DNA from: Candidatus Acidiferrales bacterium
GTDB lineage: Bacteria; Acidobacteriota; Terriglobia; Acidiferrales; UBA7541
Length of the DNA: 36,527 nt
Direction: 5' to 3'
Assembly (NCBI GenBank): GCA_030037355.1
Contig: JASHRL010000144.1
Coordinates: forward strand, 1-36,527
The stretch's first letter is position 1, and each line of letters opens with the position of its first letter. Position numbers and translations under genes: made by a program. Below are positions 9,665 to 19,604 of this stretch, in pieces. The notes beneath the pieces were generated by a model. The model ran no database searches and was not told the origin of the DNA. It saw only the letters and a list, made by a program, of their open reading frames with translations.

Positions 9665-9730
9665 ATGGTGGCCCGAAGCGCAACGCGGGCTTTCTGCAGA
9701 TTTCATTCCAAGTTCCCGATGACTTCTCCG

Positions 9731-9739
9731 TGATAAAAT
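9731..9739 (+). promoter_or_regulatory. Possible extended -10 element upstream of the lacD-like gene
   Basis: TGA-TAAAAT, about 83 nt upstream of ATG 9823. Confidence 0.3.
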
Positions 9740-9822
9740 CAGCCAGTTTGAAACAGTGCCAAAGGTGAATCCGGGTGTTCTGCGCGGCTGCGATGCGTTC
9801 GGCGATATGAGGAGACGACAAG

Positions 9823-10839
9823 ATGAAGATAACGCCGGGAAAGCTAAAAGGACTCGAGAAGGTTTCGAATTCCGCCGGAGTGATTGCCGCAGCAGCGATG
9901 GACCAGCGCGGCTCCTTGAGGAAAGCGATCGCTAAGGACAAAGGGATTGATCCCCACGGCGTCACGCCGGAGATGCTGAGCGAATTCAAGCAAGCGGTTG
10001 TGCGGGTCTTGACGCCCCACGCGAGCGCAATTCTGCTCGATCCTGAATACGGCTTGCAGCCTGCGCGGTGGCGTTCCAACAACGCCGGTCTGCTGATGGC
10101 CTACGAGAATAGTGGTTACGACAATACTCGTCCGGGGCGTTTGCCGGACTTGCTCGAAAATTGGTCGGTCCACCGGCTGAAGGAAGCGGGGGCGGATTGC
10201 ATCAAGATTTTGATGTACTACACGCCATTCGATCCGGCGCCTATTAATGACGTGAAGCACGCGTGGATGGAGCGCGTGGGTGCGGAATGCGCTGGCGAGG
10301 ACATCCCGTTGTTTGCGGAGTTCGTTGGCTATCAGGAGGGCGCTGACGAAAAGGGCATCGACTTCGCCAAAAAGAAGCCGGAGATTGTGACGCGCAGCAT
10401 GGAGGAGTTTTCGAAGCCGCAGTACGGAATCGACGTGCTGAAGGTGGAAGTGCCGGTGAACATGGCATACGTCGCCGGCGCGCGATCGTGCAAGGGAGAG
10501 TCAGCCTATACGAAAGAAGAAGCCAAGGACTATTTCCGGCGCGCCGCGGCGGCGGCGAAGAAACCGTTCATCTATTTGTCCGCAGGCGTGAGCAATGACA
10601 CGTTCATTGAGACGCTGCAATTGGCGAGCGAGGCGGCAGTGAATTTCTCTGGTGTTTTGTGCGGACGCGCGACCTGGAAGGATGGCGTCCCGATTTATGC
10701 GAAGCAGGGATTGAGCGCCTTTCAGGATTGGCTGGCCGACCAGGGCGTGAAGAACATCGAAAACGTAAATCGCGGACTTCGCGCGGCAAAGCCTTGGTTT
10801 GGATTCTACGGAGCAGCGTCTGCGGCGGCGCTTGCTTGA
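9823..10839 (+). CDS. Tagatose-1,6-bisphosphate aldolase-like protein (LacD family)
   Basis: AAAMDQRGSLRK, LLDPEYGLQPA, GADCIKILMYYTP, DVLKVEVPVN, PFIYLSAGVSNDTF, SGVLCGRATWKDGVPIYA. Confidence 0.85.
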   Translation: MKITPGKLKGLEKVSNSAGVIAAAAMDQRGSLRKAIAKDKGIDPHGVTPEMLSEFKQAVVRVLTPHASAILLDPEYGLQPARWRSNNAGLLMAYENSGYDNTRPGRLPDLLENWSVHRLKEAGADCIKILMYYTPFDPAPINDVKHAWMERVGAECAGEDIPLFAEFVGYQEGADEKGIDFAKKKPEIVTRSMEEFSKPQYGIDVLKVEVPVNMAYVAGARSCKGESAYTKEEAKDYFRRAAAAAKKPFIYLSAGVSNDTFIETLQLASEAAVNFSGVLCGRATWKDGVPIYAKQGLSAFQDWLADQGVKNIENVNRGLRAAKPWFGFYGAASAAALA

Positions 10840-10889
10840 GTGATTCCAGCGTGAAGAACTCGGCCGGGCAAGGTGGCAAGCCTCGAACC

Positions 10890-11297
10890 ATGACGCGCAC
10901 AATCGACGTGCAGTCGTCGCAGCACACGCAGCTGAAAAACATTACAGCCGAGGTCGCGAAAGCTGTCGAGGAATCGGGTTGTCAAAGTGGCGTCTGTTAC
11001 CTCTACGTCCCGCACACGACAGCCGGCGTGATCATCAACGAAGGAGACGATCCGGATGTGGCCCGGGACATTGCCGCGACGCTTGACCGCCTTGTGCCTA
11101 CTGCGGGCAGTTACCGTCACGCGGAAGGGAACGCGGATTCGCATATCAAGGCCGCGATGACCGGAACGACGGCGACGATCTTCGTCGCGGATGGCAGATT
11201 GGAGCTTGGCCGCTGGCAGGGCATTTTCTTTTGCGAATTCGATGGCCCTCGGCGAAGGGAAGTGCGCGTGAAGATTGTACCGGATCCAACAGAATGA
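10890..11297 (+). CDS. YjbQ/UPF0047 family protein
   Basis: GVCYLYVPHTTAGVIINEGDDPDVARD, HAEGNADSHIKAAMTG, LGRWQGIFFCEFDGPRRREV; ATG 10890 chosen over upstream extension. Confidence 0.9.
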   Translation: MTRTIDVQSSQHTQLKNITAEVAKAVEESGCQSGVCYLYVPHTTAGVIINEGDDPDVARDIAATLDRLVPTAGSYRHAEGNADSHIKAAMTGTTATIFVADGRLELGRWQGIFFCEFDGPRRREVRVKIVPDPTE

Positions 11298-12436
11298 AAA
11301 CGCCCCCCACACTCGGAGTCTACGTGCAGGCGCCGTTCTGCCAGACGAAATGCACGTATTGTAATTTTCACACGGGAGTTTTCTCGCGCGATCTCTACCG
11401 GCCATACGTGGATGCGGTGTGCCAAGAAATTCGCGAATCAGCCGAGTTGCGCGGTTTGGCAGTGGACACAGTATATCTCGGCGGCGGAACACCGAGTTTG
11501 CTTGATCCATCCGACCTGGCGCGAATCCTGGACACGATTCGCGCGACGCACGCGTGCGGCTTGCAGGAGGTTACGTTGGAGGCCGATCCGGAAACGATCA
11601 CACGCGAAAAGGCTGGCGCGTGGTGCGCCGCCGGAATTGGCCGTATCAGCATGGGCGTGCAGTCGTTCTGCGATGTGGAATTGCGTGCTGCGGGCAGGAT
11701 GCACCGGCGAGCGGATATTTATAATGCGAACGAAATTCTGCGCGGCGCAGGAATCGCGAACATCAGCATGGACTTGATCGCCGGATTGCCGCACCAAACG
11801 CGCGCGAGTTGGGAATTGTCGCTGAAGGAATTACTCGCCTTGCGGCCTGAGCACATTTCGATTTACTTGCTGGAAGTCGACGAAGGGAGCCGGCTCGGGA
11901 GGGAAATCCTTGCGAGTGGCGCGCGATACGGAGCCAGCGCAGTGCCAAGCGAGGACGAAATGGCCGAGTTTTATGAGCTGGCCTGTGAGCGCCTGGCCAA
12001 AAAGAAATACGAGCATTACGAAATTTCAAATTGGGCGCAACGCGGACGCGCATCGAAACACAATCTGAAATACTGGCGGCGCGAACCGTATCTCGGATTT
12101 GGCGCAGGCGCGCATTCCTTTGACGGCGCGCGGCGCTGGGCAAATTTGCACGATCCCGCGGCGTACACCGCTGTTATGCAGCGCGGCGCATCGGTGCGCG
12201 AGCAGGAAGAGACTGTGACTGCAAAGCAGGCTCTCGAAGAGGAGCTGTTCTTGGGTCTGCGCGAGCTGGCGGGCATTGATTTGGCGCGTATCGAAAAACA
12301 GTACAGCGCGGATTTGACTCCGCGCGTGCGCAAGTTAATCGAAGATGGGTTGATCGAGCGCGAAGGCGAGCGAATTCGACTGAGTCCGGCGCGGCTCACG
12401 ATTTCGAATGAAGCGTTTGTGGAACTGCTCGGATAG
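11294..12436 (+). CDS. hemW: Radical SAM HemW-like heme chaperone
   Basis: CQTKCTYCNFH (CX3CX2C), VDTVYLGGGTPSLL, RISMGVQSF, HNLKYWRREPYLGFGAGAHSF; ATG overlaps the preceding stop (ATGA). Confidence 0.9.
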   Translation: MKTPPTLGVYVQAPFCQTKCTYCNFHTGVFSRDLYRPYVDAVCQEIRESAELRGLAVDTVYLGGGTPSLLDPSDLARILDTIRATHACGLQEVTLEADPETITREKAGAWCAAGIGRISMGVQSFCDVELRAAGRMHRRADIYNANEILRGAGIANISMDLIAGLPHQTRASWELSLKELLALRPEHISIYLLEVDEGSRLGREILASGARYGASAVPSEDEMAEFYELACERLAKKKYEHYEISNWAQRGRASKHNLKYWRREPYLGFGAGAHSFDGARRWANLHDPAAYTAVMQRGASVREQEETVTAKQALEEELFLGLRELAGIDLARIEKQYSADLTPRVRKLIEDGLIEREGERIRLSPARLTISNEAFVELLG

Positions 12437-12448
12437 CGAAGGTGAGAA

Positions 12449-13534
12449 ATGTATGACTCCAAAGGAATGGACGGGAAGGGCGACGCGGTCGTTGACTTGC
12501 GCAGCGACACGGTGACTCGGCCCACGCCGGCGATGCGCCGCGCAATGGCCGAAGCGGAAGTGGGAGACGACGTTTACGGCGAAGACCCAACGATCAACCG
12601 GCTCCAATCGCACGCTGCGGAAATCTTCGGTCGCGAGGCTGCCCTGTTTGTGCCAAGCGGTTCGATGGGGAATCTCGTCGCGATAAAGGCGTGGACGCAG
12701 CCGGGAATGGAAGTGATTTGCGAGCAACGCGCGCATGTGAATCAATACGAGCTGGCATCGATGTCCGCGATTGCCGGGTGTTTCCCACGAGCCGTCTTCG
12801 CACATGAGGGCATTTTGACTTGGCCCGTTGTGGAATCGTTGATTCGCGCCAAGAGTCCGAACTATTCGCAGACCGGGCTGGTCACGATTGAGAACACGCA
12901 CAATATGGCTGGTGGAACACTCTACGCGACGCAAGTCGTCGAGGAAATTTGCGACCGGGCCCATGAAGCGAAACTGCGCGTGCACATGGACGGCGCACGA
13001 ATTTTCAATGCATCTGTCGCCTTAGGCAAGAGCGTCAGGGAATTGACGCGGAAGTGTGACTCCGTGATGTTTTGTTTGTCGAAGGGACTAGGCGCGCCCG
13101 TAGGGTCGATGCTTGTGGGTTCGAAGGAGTTCATCGAGAAGGCGCACATTAATCGCAAGATGCTCGGCGGAGGAATGCGTCAGGCCGGGGTACTCGCGGC
13201 CGCAGGGCTTGTGGCGCTCGAGGAATCACCAAAAGCTCTCCATCGCGACCATGAAAATGCCCGCTACCTCGCCGAAGGACTTGCAAAGATTCCCGGAATT
13301 TCTGTGGACCCCAAGAAAGTCGTAACCAACATCGTAATCTTTGACGTGCGTGGCACGGAGAAAACAGCAACGGAGATTTGCAGTGAGCTAGGCAAGAAGG
13401 ATGTCCTTTGCGGCGCGACGGACAAATATTTGGTTCGCATGGTCACTCACTACGACGTGGACCGCGCGGGCATCGACCGCGCCATCGCAGAATTGAGTGA
13501 GATCTGCAGTACCGTGGCGAAAACTCATGCGTGA
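12449..13534 (+). CDS. ltaE: Low-specificity L-threonine aldolase/beta-eliminating lyase
   Basis: [64 protein letters not shown] (PLP Lys). Confidence 0.92.
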   Translation: MYDSKGMDGKGDAVVDLRSDTVTRPTPAMRRAMAEAEVGDDVYGEDPTINRLQSHAAEIFGREAALFVPSGSMGNLVAIKAWTQPGMEVICEQRAHVNQYELASMSAIAGCFPRAVFAHEGILTWPVVESLIRAKSPNYSQTGLVTIENTHNMAGGTLYATQVVEEICDRAHEAKLRVHMDGARIFNASVALGKSVRELTRKCDSVMFCLSKGLGAPVGSMLVGSKEFIEKAHINRKMLGGGMRQAGVLAAAGLVALEESPKALHRDHENARYLAEGLAKIPGISVDPKKVVTNIVIFDVRGTEKTATEICSELGKKDVLCGATDKYLVRMVTHYDVDRAGIDRAIAELSEICSTVAKTHA

Positions 13535-13612
13535 TGTTGCGCGCGTCTGTGCGCGTCCGCGATGTGGTAAAGTTTCTTGTAGGCAGATACGGCGGAGCTC
13601 GAGTGAGGTGAC

Positions 13613-14779
13613 GTGGATTTCTCGTTGACCGATGAACAGCAACAGCTGCGGCGCACTGTCCGAGACTTCGCGGAAGGTGAAATCGCGCCGCATGTGATGG
13701 AGTGGGACGAAGCTTCGCATTTTCCGCAGGAAATCATTCCGCAGCTCGGCGAGATGGGCCTGCTCGGCGTTATTTTCCCCGAAAAATATGGCGGCGCAGG
13801 CTTGGGTTACCTTGAATATTCGATCGTGATCGAGGAACTCGCGCGTGTGGATGGATCCGTAGGCCTGATCGTCGCGGCGCACAATTCTCTTTGCTCGAAT
13901 CACATTTACAAGTTCGGAAGCGAAGAACAGAAGAAAAAATACCTCTCGCAACTCACGCAAGGAAAGAAACTGGGATGCTGGTCGCTGACGGAACCGGGCG
14001 CAGGCTCGGATGCCGGCGGGACGCGCACAGTCGCAGTCAAAAAAGACGGTGGCTGGATACTGAACGGTGCGAAAACATTTACGACGAACGGCCACTACGC
14101 GGATGTGTGCGTGGGAATGGCTGTAACCGATGCGGAGAAGAAGCAGCACGGCATTTCAGCCTTCATCGTCGAAGAAGGGACACCCGGGTTTCGTCCAGGG
14201 AAGAAAGAAAACAAGCTGGGCATGCGTGCGAGCGACACATCGGAGGTAATTTTCAGCGACTGCCGCGTCCCGGCCGAAAATTTGCTGGGCAAAGAAGGCG
14301 AGGGCTTCATCAATAGCCTGCAGATTCTGGATGGTGGCAGAATTTCGATTGCAGCGCTGGCGTTGGGTATGGCGCAGGGCGCGTATGAAGCGGCGGTGAA
14401 GTACGCGAAGCAGCGCAAGCAATTCGGCAAAGCGATCAGCGAATTTCAGGCCATTCAATTCAAGTTGGCGGATATGGCCACGGAGATCGAAGCCGCGCGC
14501 TTGCTCGTTTGGGAAGCGGCGTACTTGGCGGACAAATCGCTGCGGCATGGCGGCGGAGGAACAAGATTCACACGCGAATCGAGCATGGCAAAACTCTTCG
14601 CGGCGGAGGTTGCAGTGCGCGTCGCTAACGAAACTGTCCAAATTTTCGGCGGCTATGGCTTCGTCAAGGATTATCCGGCGGAAAAATACTACCGTGATGT
14701 GAAACTCTGTACGATTGGCGAAGGTACAAGCGAAATACAGAGGCTTGTCATCGCGCGCCAGCTTCTCGGAAAAGGCTAG
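13613..14779 (+). CDS. Acyl-CoA dehydrogenase
   Basis: [78 protein letters not shown] start. Confidence 0.95.
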   Translation: MDFSLTDEQQQLRRTVRDFAEGEIAPHVMEWDEASHFPQEIIPQLGEMGLLGVIFPEKYGGAGLGYLEYSIVIEELARVDGSVGLIVAAHNSLCSNHIYKFGSEEQKKKYLSQLTQGKKLGCWSLTEPGAGSDAGGTRTVAVKKDGGWILNGAKTFTTNGHYADVCVGMAVTDAEKKQHGISAFIVEEGTPGFRPGKKENKLGMRASDTSEVIFSDCRVPAENLLGKEGEGFINSLQILDGGRISIAALALGMAQGAYEAAVKYAKQRKQFGKAISEFQAIQFKLADMATEIEAARLLVWEAAYLADKSLRHGGGGTRFTRESSMAKLFAAEVAVRVANETVQIFGGYGFVKDYPAEKYYRDVKLCTIGEGTSEIQRLVIARQLLGKG

Positions 14780-14789
14780 GCGCGCGAGA

Positions 14790-15782
14790 ATGCCTGCTGC
14801 GCCTCCGATCCAGCCCATGACACAGAGCGTTCAAGAGTTGGCTAGGCAGGTGCGCGCCGGTGACGTCCGCGCCATTTCGCGTGCCATGACAGAGATCGAA
14901 AATCGCACACGCGATGCCGAAGCTCTGCTTCGCGAATTGTTTCCGTACACAGGCAAATCGTATTGCGTGGGGATCACAGGCGCGCCTGGTACGGGCAAGA
15001 GCACTCTTGTCGATCGTATGGCGGCATACTACAGGTCTCAGCGGCAGACCGTGGGCGTAATCGCAGTCGATCCTTCAAGTCCATTCACGGGGGGAGCAAT
15101 CCTCGGCGACCGGATTCGCATGCAAGGGCATGCATCCGATAGCGGCGTGTTCATTCGCTCGATGGCCACGCGTGGCTCGCTTGGTGGATTATCGCAGGCG
15201 ACGAGCGATGCAGCGTTGCTCCTCGACGCAGCCGGAAAGCAGATGGTTTTGATCGAAACAGTCGGCGTCGGCCAGGGAGAAGTCGAAATTGCGCGGCTGG
15301 CCGATTGCACCCTCGTCGTTCTTGTGCCGGGGATGGGCGACGACGTGCAGAACCTGAAGGCTGGCCTGATGGAAATTGGAGATGTATTTGTCCTGAATAA
15401 GGCCGATCGTGAGGGCGCGGATCGTTTTGAGCAGCAGCTTCGCGTAATTCTTCAGCTTGTTCCCGAGCGCGATGGATGGAAACCGCCCATCGTGCTAACC
15501 ATCGCGACGCAGAACGAAGGAATCGCTGAGTTGGCGAGGCAAATCGACAGATTCCGTGAACATTTCAGCGGGAAAAAAGAAAAGAGAGCGAAGGAGATTG
15601 CGCTTTGGAAAGAACGCCTGCTCAACCTTCTGCGCGAACAGTTGGTGCGGCGGGCTTTGGCGCACGTGGCTAGCGATCTCATGCTGGACCGGCTCGCAGC
15701 GGAAGTGGCGGAACGGAAGCGTGACCCATACTCTGCAGTGAATGAAATTCTGGAAAAATCTGCCTTAGGGGAGAAACATTGA
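14790..15782 (+). CDS. meaB: MeaB/ArgK-family GTPase (methylmalonyl-CoA mutase-associated type)
   Basis: GITGAPGTGKSTLVDRM (P-loop), VIAVDPSSPFTGGAILGDRIRM, ETVGVGQGEVEIA, LNKADREGADR. Confidence 0.92.
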   Translation: MPAAPPIQPMTQSVQELARQVRAGDVRAISRAMTEIENRTRDAEALLRELFPYTGKSYCVGITGAPGTGKSTLVDRMAAYYRSQRQTVGVIAVDPSSPFTGGAILGDRIRMQGHASDSGVFIRSMATRGSLGGLSQATSDAALLLDAAGKQMVLIETVGVGQGEVEIARLADCTLVVLVPGMGDDVQNLKAGLMEIGDVFVLNKADREGADRFEQQLRVILQLVPERDGWKPPIVLTIATQNEGIAELARQIDRFREHFSGKKEKRAKEIALWKERLLNLLREQLVRRALAHVASDLMLDRLAAEVAERKRDPYSAVNEILEKSALGEKH

Positions 15783-16618
15783 GACTCGGTGATCTGGAGT
15801 TCCTGGTTCTGACGGACGGGACGCTGCGCCTGGACGGCGGCGCAATGTTCGGTGTTGTGCCAAAAACGATGTGGGAGAAGAAAATTCCCGGCGACGAGCG
15901 GAATCGCATCGTGCTCGCGATGAACTGTCTGCTGATACGCGCGGGCGGGAAGACGATCCTCGTGGAGTCCGGCGCGGGAGACAAATGGGACGCGAAGTTG
16001 CGCGATATCTATGCGCTGGAAGGCGCGCCGCGTCTACCGGACCAACTCGCGCAACATGGCGTAAAGCCCGGTGACGTTGATTTTGTCATTGATACGCACC
16101 TGCACTTCGATCATTGCGGATGGAACACGCGCATAGTTGACGGAAAAGTGCGTCCGACGTTTCCGAATGCGCAATACATCATGCAGAAAGGCGATTTCGC
16201 GCACGCAAAGAACCCGACGCTGCGCGACCGTGCGAGCTACTTGTTCGAGAATTATCTTCCGGTGGAAGAAGCGCGGCAATGGAATCTGCTCGAAGGCGAA
16301 AAAGTAATTGCCCCGGGGGTGACTGTTTCTCCGGTGCCCGGCCATACACCGGCGATGCAGTGCGTGAAGCTCGAAGGCGGCGGAAAGACGGCGATCTTCC
16401 TGGCGGACCTTGTGCCAACAACGGCGCATTTGCCGATGGCGTGGATTATGGGCTTTGATCTTTTTCCATTGACCACGCTTGAAGAAAAGCAGAAATGGCT
16501 GCCGCAGATTGCGAAAAATGGCTGGCTCGCCTTATTCGCTCACGATACAAAGGTTCGCGGCGCGTACCTCCACGAAAAGAAAGATAATTACGAAGCCGAT
16601 CCCGTATCGATCGACTGA
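15779..16618 (+). CDS. MBL-fold metallohydrolase
   Basis: DTHLHFDHCGWNT (HXHXDH), PGHTPAMQ, FLADLVPT, FAHD; TTG start in a TTGA overlap with meaB. Confidence 0.88.
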   Translation: MRLGDLEFLVLTDGTLRLDGGAMFGVVPKTMWEKKIPGDERNRIVLAMNCLLIRAGGKTILVESGAGDKWDAKLRDIYALEGAPRLPDQLAQHGVKPGDVDFVIDTHLHFDHCGWNTRIVDGKVRPTFPNAQYIMQKGDFAHAKNPTLRDRASYLFENYLPVEEARQWNLLEGEKVIAPGVTVSPVPGHTPAMQCVKLEGGGKTAIFLADLVPTTAHLPMAWIMGFDLFPLTTLEEKQKWLPQIAKNGWLALFAHDTKVRGAYLHEKKDNYEADPVSID

Positions 16619-16652
16619 GCCAGTTAGGAAATCCACCTACAATTCTTTAAGG

Positions 16653-17564
16653 ATGACGAAAGTGGCGAAAGGAAAGAAAAGTGCCAATAGGTCTGCGGCG
16701 AAAGAACGTGTGACGCTTGGTATCATCGGCGGAAGCGGTCTTTACGCGATGCAGGGGCTCAGCGGCGCACGTGAGCTGCGCGTGAAGACTCCTTACGGAG
16801 ATCCATCGGATGTCTTTGTGGTCGGAAATCTGGAGGGCCATCGCGTGGCGTTTCTCGCGCGCCACGGGCGAGGGCATCGCATCATGCCGAGTGAAATCAA
16901 CTATCGAGCAAACATCTACGCAATGAAAACTCTTGGCGTCGAGCGCATTTTGTCGGTAAGTGCAGTGGGCTCTTTGCGTGAAGATTTGCATCCGCTGGAA
17001 TTTTTGATCCCGGATCAGTTTTTCGACCGCACGCACAGGCGCATCGCAACGTTTTTCGGCGATGGCCTTGTCGCGCACGTGGGATTCGACAAACCAACAT
17101 GTTCCGAGTTGGGCAAATTGCTCACCGCCGCGTGTGAGAGAGCGGGCGTGAAGGCCCATGAGAAAGGGACATACGTATGCATGGAGGGGCCGCAGTTTTC
17201 CACGCTCGCGGAATCTCACACCTACAGGCATTTGAAATTCGACGTGATCGGCATGACCAACCTGACCGAAGCGAAACTGGCACGAGAAGCGGAAATCTGT
17301 TATGCAACCGTCGCGATGATCACCGACTATGACTGCTGGCATCCGCAGCACGATACGGTTTCCGTGCCTGACATCATCAATAATCTCAATCGTAATGCGG
17401 AAAATGTGCAGCGCGTCCTTCGCGAAGCGATCCGAGGGCTTCCGGAGGGGCGAACTTGCAAGTGCGGATCGGCTCTCGCACATGCGTTGCTGACCGATCG
17501 CAAGATGATTCCTGCGACAACAAAACGGCGTCTGGCTCCAATCATCGGCAAATACATTTCCTGA
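16653..17564 (+). CDS. mtnP: S-methyl-5'-thioadenosine phosphorylase
   Basis: LGIIGGSGLYAM, FLARHGRGHRIMPSEINYRANI, GTYVCMEGPQFSTLAES, DVIGMTNLTEAKLAREAEICYATVAMITDYDCW. Confidence 0.93.
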   Translation: MTKVAKGKKSANRSAAKERVTLGIIGGSGLYAMQGLSGARELRVKTPYGDPSDVFVVGNLEGHRVAFLARHGRGHRIMPSEINYRANIYAMKTLGVERILSVSAVGSLREDLHPLEFLIPDQFFDRTHRRIATFFGDGLVAHVGFDKPTCSELGKLLTAACERAGVKAHEKGTYVCMEGPQFSTLAESHTYRHLKFDVIGMTNLTEAKLAREAEICYATVAMITDYDCWHPQHDTVSVPDIINNLNRNAENVQRVLREAIRGLPEGRTCKCGSALAHALLTDRKMIPATTKRRLAPIIGKYIS

Positions 17565-17582
17565 TTAGGAGAAACACATCAA

Positions 17583-18491
17583 ATGTCATTGCTCGTCGTG
17601 GGTTCAGTTGCGTTCGATGCGTTGCAAACTCCCTTTGGAAGCACCGATCGCACGCTCGGCGGCGCGGCCACGTATTTTTCGCTGGCAGCGTCCCTGATGG
17701 CGCCGGTGAGGTTGGTAGGCGTCGTGGGAGATGATTTCAGTGCGGCCGATGAAGCCACGTTTCGCGGCAGAAAAATCGATCTGGATGGCTTGGAGCGCGC
17801 CCCAGGGAAGAGTTTTTTCTGGTCAGGCAGGTATAGCGACGATTTGCGAACCCGCCAAACGCTGACGACCGAATTGAACGTTTTTGCGACATTTGAACCG
17901 AAGCTCCCGGCGGCTTATCAGGATTCACAATATGTTTTTTTGGGGAACATTGATCCTGTGCTGCAAAGGCACGTTCTTGCTCAAATGCGGCGCCGGCCAA
18001 AGCTCGTGGCGCTGGACACGATGAACTATTGGATCTCAGGCTCCTCGGAGGAACTGGCGAAGACGCTCCGTATGATTGATGCGTTGCTGATTAACGACGA
18101 GGAGGCTTCCCAGCTGGGCGGCGAGCACAATATTCTCCGCGCAGTAAAGAGAATTATGTCGATGGGCCCGAGCGCTGTGATCATCAAACGCGGAGAATAT
18201 GGCGCGATGCTATTCCAAGGGGACACAATTGCCGCAGTCCCTGCGTATCCGCTCGAAAAGGTTTACGATCCAACGGGCGCGGGCGACAGCTTCGCGGGCG
18301 GTTTTATGGGATACCTCGCGAGTCAGAGAAAAAGCAGTCACGAGTTTATGCGCAAAGCGATGGTCTACGGCTCTGTTCTGGGCAGTTTTGCCGTGGAGAA
18401 GCTCGGAGTTGAGCGCCTGCGAACGCTGAAGCGGCGAGACGTAGAACGCAGAGCGCGAGATCTCGTGAAGATGACGCATATTCGGCTGTAG
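17583..18491 (+). CDS. PfkB-family carbohydrate/nucleoside kinase
   Basis: LGGAATYFSLAAS, VIIKRGEYGAMLF, YDPTGAGDSFAGGFMGYLA. Confidence 0.9.
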   Translation: MSLLVVGSVAFDALQTPFGSTDRTLGGAATYFSLAASLMAPVRLVGVVGDDFSAADEATFRGRKIDLDGLERAPGKSFFWSGRYSDDLRTRQTLTTELNVFATFEPKLPAAYQDSQYVFLGNIDPVLQRHVLAQMRRRPKLVALDTMNYWISGSSEELAKTLRMIDALLINDEEASQLGGEHNILRAVKRIMSMGPSAVIIKRGEYGAMLFQGDTIAAVPAYPLEKVYDPTGAGDSFAGGFMGYLASQRKSSHEFMRKAMVYGSVLGSFAVEKLGVERLRTLKRRDVERRARDLVKMTHIRL

Positions 18492-18614
18492 TCGGCTGAT
18501 CCATTTCCTCGCGGCGATGTAGTTTTTCTCCGAATCTGGTGAACGAATGTGAACTAATCGGATGCGCATGTCATTGTGTGACTAGACTCGCCTGCCGAAG
18601 TTTCCTATTCTCGT

Positions 18615-19604
18615 TTGTGGCACATGCCACGAGCGATTAAGCCGCCCGCCCTCGAACTGGGGAACCCAGTGCGCATTGTTGCGCCGGCGAGTCCCGTGGA
18701 CGAAGCAGCTTTGCGCAGGGGCTGCGCGGAGCTGGAACGGCTGGGATACGAGCCGCGATGGGACCCGCGAGTATTGGCCCGTCAAGGATATTTCGCAGGT
18801 TCGGCGGAAGAGCGGCTGGCAAAGTTGACGTTGGCGTTCGAGGAAAATTCTTCGCGGGCGGTTTTTTGCGCGCGCGGCGGATACGGCTCAGGATATTTGC
18901 TGGATCGCATCGAGCCGCGAAGATTGAAACAGCCGAAGGCGCTGCTGGGATATAGCGACATTACGTTGCTTCAACTTTTCCTTTGGCGTAAGAAACATTG
19001 GGTAAGTTTCTACGGCCCCATGCTCGCCTCCGGCTTCGATAAGGGAGCGGGCGTCACTGGCGGTTACGATTTGGCTTCATTTCAGCAGGCTCTGACGCAA
19101 ACGAGTCACGGCTGGACGCTCGATTTGCAGGGCGAAACTTTGTTTTTCGGGCGCGCCGAAGGCACGGTTCTCGGCGGCTGCCTGACGCTCGTTGCGGCCA
19201 CGCTCGGCACGCCATGGGAAGTGCAGACCTCCGGAACGATACTCTTACTCGAAGACGTGGCCATGAAGCCGTATCAAGTGGATCGCGCTTTGATACACTT
19301 GCAGCAGGCCGGAAAATTCAAAGGCGTTCGTGGAATATTGCTCGGCGAGTTCCCGGAGTGCCAAGCTTCCGAGGGAAGCGCCACGGTGCGCGAGGTCTGT
19401 GAACGCATCTTGAAACCGCTCAAGATTCCCGTGGTTTGGGGCGCGCCAGTGGGTCACACGCCGCGCGCGATGTTGACGATTCCGCTGAGCGTCAAGGCGC
19501 GCCTTGTGGCGCAAGGTACCGGGCGTCTCGAAATACTGGAGCCAGCCTGCAGCGATATGCACGTGGAAAAAATCATTCGAGGGAAGACGCCACGACGCTC
19601 CTGA
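18615..19604 (+). CDS. ldcA: LD-carboxypeptidase (peptidase family S66)
   Basis: VRIVAPASPV, FCARGGYGSGYLLDRI, LLGYSDITLLQLFL, GTVLGGCLTLVAATLGTPWE, LLLEDVAMKPYQVDRAL; true start may be ATG 18624. Confidence 0.9.
   Translation: MWHMPRAIKPPALELGNPVRIVAPASPVDEAALRRGCAELERLGYEPRWDPRVLARQGYFAGSAEERLAKLTLAFEENSSRAVFCARGGYGSGYLLDRIEPRRLKQPKALLGYSDITLLQLFLWRKKHWVSFYGPMLASGFDKGAGVTGGYDLASFQQALTQTSHGWTLDLQGETLFFGRAEGTVLGGCLTLVAATLGTPWEVQTSGTILLLEDVAMKPYQVDRALIHLQQAGKFKGVRGILLGEFPECQASEGSATVREVCERILKPLKIPVVWGAPVGHTPRAMLTIPLSVKARLVAQGTGRLEILEPACSDMHVEKIIRGKTPRRS

Noticed and set aside
13388-14149. 253-aa minus-strand ORF spanning the threonine aldolase end and acyl-CoA dehydrogenase start
   Set aside because: Crosses two real genes on the opposite strand; composition typical of an out-of-frame translation.
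18617-18630. Palindrome GTGGCACATGCCAC at the ldcA start
   Set aside because: Short imperfect symmetry overlapping the start region; could easily be chance.
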